DNA of 64,000 nucleotides from Gymnopilus junonius (Eukaryota; Basidiomycota; Agaricomycetes; Agaricales; Galerinaceae). Positions 62,430-64,000 of this stretch are shown here, in pieces. The stretch covers positions 62,001 through 126,000 of the forward strand of contig JADNYJ010000100.1 of the NCBI GenBank assembly GCA_015501075.1, read 5' to 3'. The notes under the pieces were generated by a model, which worked only from the letters and a program-made list of their open reading frames with translations, did no database searches and had not been told where the DNA came from. Position 1 is the stretch's first letter. The number at the start of each line of letters is the position of its first letter. The position numbers were made by a program, and so were the translations under genes.

Positions 62430-63482
62430 GACGAATGTGACTGTCGCCCAGTTGACAGAAGATGACAACATGCCACCCTCATTGCAATTGACACTGAACC
62501 TTCCCTCAATTATTTCATGCAAGAATTTGGTCATTACTGGTGGAAATTTTCAAATTGTCATGGGGTCCATCCGTGATAGTTGTCAAAGTAAATTATTCTA
62601 TTCTTCTTTCCTCCTCGCCTGTGACTCATCGGCTTTGAACAGTAATTAGAAAAATGTTCCATAAATATGTATATCCTGATATCACATATGACAGCAATGA
62701 CCTCGCTCGACCAAGAAACCTTCCACACCCCAGCACGTCAGTTTTGCGGGATTTGGCTGAATGGGTGCTTAACCCTTATGATGGTGTGGACTCACCCAAT
62801 ATCATTTGGCTCCACGGACCTCCTGGGGTCGGAAAAATGGCTATAGTGATCTCTTTTGCGGAACTGCTATCAAAGCAAAACAGACTCACTGCCAGCTTCT
62901 TTTTCAGATGAGACAACCAATGAGAGCTTGGCAAGATATTTATAACTTCTGTCACTTACCAGATATTGCTTGCGATCCTAGAGCTGGAACCCTACGTCGC
63001 CCAGGCAGTAGAGGAGGATCCTATGATTTTCAGACCGTCTTTAAAGACGTAGCTGGAGTGACTTATAGTTGGTCCCATCATATCCAGTGGTTTGGCATTT
63101 GCCAGTCGGACCCGCCAGAGGAGGTGGTTTCCGATTTCAGCAGCACGTCCTCAAGATGATCAGTGATGTCTGTCCTCGACTTGCTGGGCGGCTCAAGTTT
63201 TTCATTTCCAGTAGGTCCGAATTGAATGGATTTTCTAGGGAGTTTGCTAATCGGCCAGTTGTGAGGTCGATAGCAATTGGATCTTCTCCTGTGACCTTCA
63301 CTTTAAGGGTATACATGCTTTTTCTTCTAATTAAGCACCTCCCAATCGTGTACCCCATACGATCACCTTTTCGCAATCATTTGAAGAGTGATTACTGCTG
63401 GTCAAACCTAGTACTTCTTATTTTCATGGTTTTCTTGATGTCTTTGTCGAGATGCAAATCCCGCATTCAAATTGGCTTGTAA
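62430..63482 (+). pseudogene. Degenerate NACHT-type NTPase gene, copy B
   Basis: Head-to-head with FunK1 copy B. Better preserved upstream than copy A: an 85-codon ORF (62654-62911) reads STSVLRDLAEWVLNPYDG and DSPNIIWLHGPPGVGKMAIV before a stop just after ASFFFR. Downstream pieces (EEDPMIFRPSLKT, RLAGRLKFFISSRSEL) are in other frames, with the same internal stops as copy A. The breaks therefore predate the duplication. Confidence 0.75.
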
Positions 63483-64000
63483 AAAACAAAAACAGCGTTA
63501 CTCCCAGTATATATACCACCACATTTTTTTATATTCGTGCAAGAAGAATGTAGTAGACACCAAAATGCATATACAGACCCATTTTTTCAAGTTCAACACT
63601 CAAGTCCAAAGAGTACTTGAACCAAACGAAAATGGAAACAAGGAATTTTAAAGTTGAAAGATGAATCACATTGTATGAGTATCAGTGTCAGTGCCAGTAA
63701 TCATATGTCCAGTGCGAGTGTGAGTGTGAGATGGAGAAATGAGGATAGGATGAGATACGAGAGAATGATCAAAAGAAGTGGCATGGGGTGGGGATATAGG
63801 GTGTCAAGTCATGGTCATATTACAGATGATTTGAGTTTTGATGATGAAGAAAAAGGGCAGAGAAAAAAAATCTATCCAAGAGTGCAGAAAAGAGACGGGA
63901 ATGAGATGGGAACTTGAACATGGATGAAGATGGGTGAGACAGATGTAAAAACATGGGAAAATGAAATGAGCGAGAGGAAAAGGGTGTATATAAGAAGGAA
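63483..64000. other. Copy-B flank matching the region downstream of the AMPK beta remnant
   Basis: Corresponds to 47645-48162 of copy A, including the ORF-like MKDESHCMSxSVSASN segment. No gene of its own. Confidence 0.5.

Larger units (their letters stand above)
59211..64000. repeat. Segmental duplication, copy B (continues past window)
   Basis: Direct repeat of 43396-48162. Copy B still matches copy A at the last base of the window, so the duplicated unit is longer than what is visible. Confidence 0.95.

Overview
The window is nuclear DNA of a filamentous basidiomycete, most likely an Agaricomycete. Genes are dense and broken by many introns of about 50-60 bp with GT-AG borders (two apparent GC-AG introns). 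The gene set is fungal (Ste7-type MAPKK, FunK1 kinases, Rad4, Orc6, Trm61, GH27 with a C-terminal CBM35-like domain, DUF2235). FunK1 kinases beside degenerate NACHT genes are typical of mushroom genomes. All products were assigned by reading translations; no database search was run.

Region 1 (1-15.6 kb) is a transport/oxidoreductase cluster: the 3' half of an ABCC (MRP-type) ABC transporter on +, a small ABM-domain protein, a remnant SDR, an intact SDR, a complete ABCC transporter on -, and a second intact SDR. The two transporters are paralogues in opposite orientation and the SDRs are paralogues of each other, so the cluster grew by duplication and inversion. A detoxification or secondary-metabolite role is inference only.

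Region 2 (16.7-42.6 kb) is conserved and mostly housekeeping: acyl-protein thioesterase, methylthioribulose-1-phosphate dehydratase, GH27 alpha-galactosidase, a PAS-domain protein, tRNA m1A58 methyltransferase Trm61, Rad4/XPC, a Ste7/Fuz7-type MAPKK, a DUF2235 alpha/beta hydrolase, AMP deaminase and Orc6. Neighbours are mostly convergent or divergent pairs with short spacers. Several of these genes need a single-base frame change to read through, which looks more like sequence error than biology.

Region 3 (43.4-64 kb) is a dynamic accessory region. A segment of about 4.8 kb occurs twice (43.4-48.16 kb and 59.2-64 kb, same orientation). Each copy holds a FunK1 kinase gene (-) head-to-head with a degenerate NACHT NTPase (+). 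Identity is patchy: the kinase N-terminal and catalytic parts are almost identical between copies, while the C-terminal exon has diverged strongly. Between the copies lies a broken SNF1/AMPK beta-subunit gene. Its myristoylation-type first exon and its C-terminal domain are separated by a defective Ty3/Gypsy LTR element (49775-55326) with an additional 3' ORF, and its glycogen-binding domain is missing. Next comes repeat-rich DNA with a 1.48-kb element bearing ~147-bp terminal inverted repeats, which contains a second 540-bp inverted-repeat element, itself carrying a tRNA-like (SINE-like) pol III promoter sequence.
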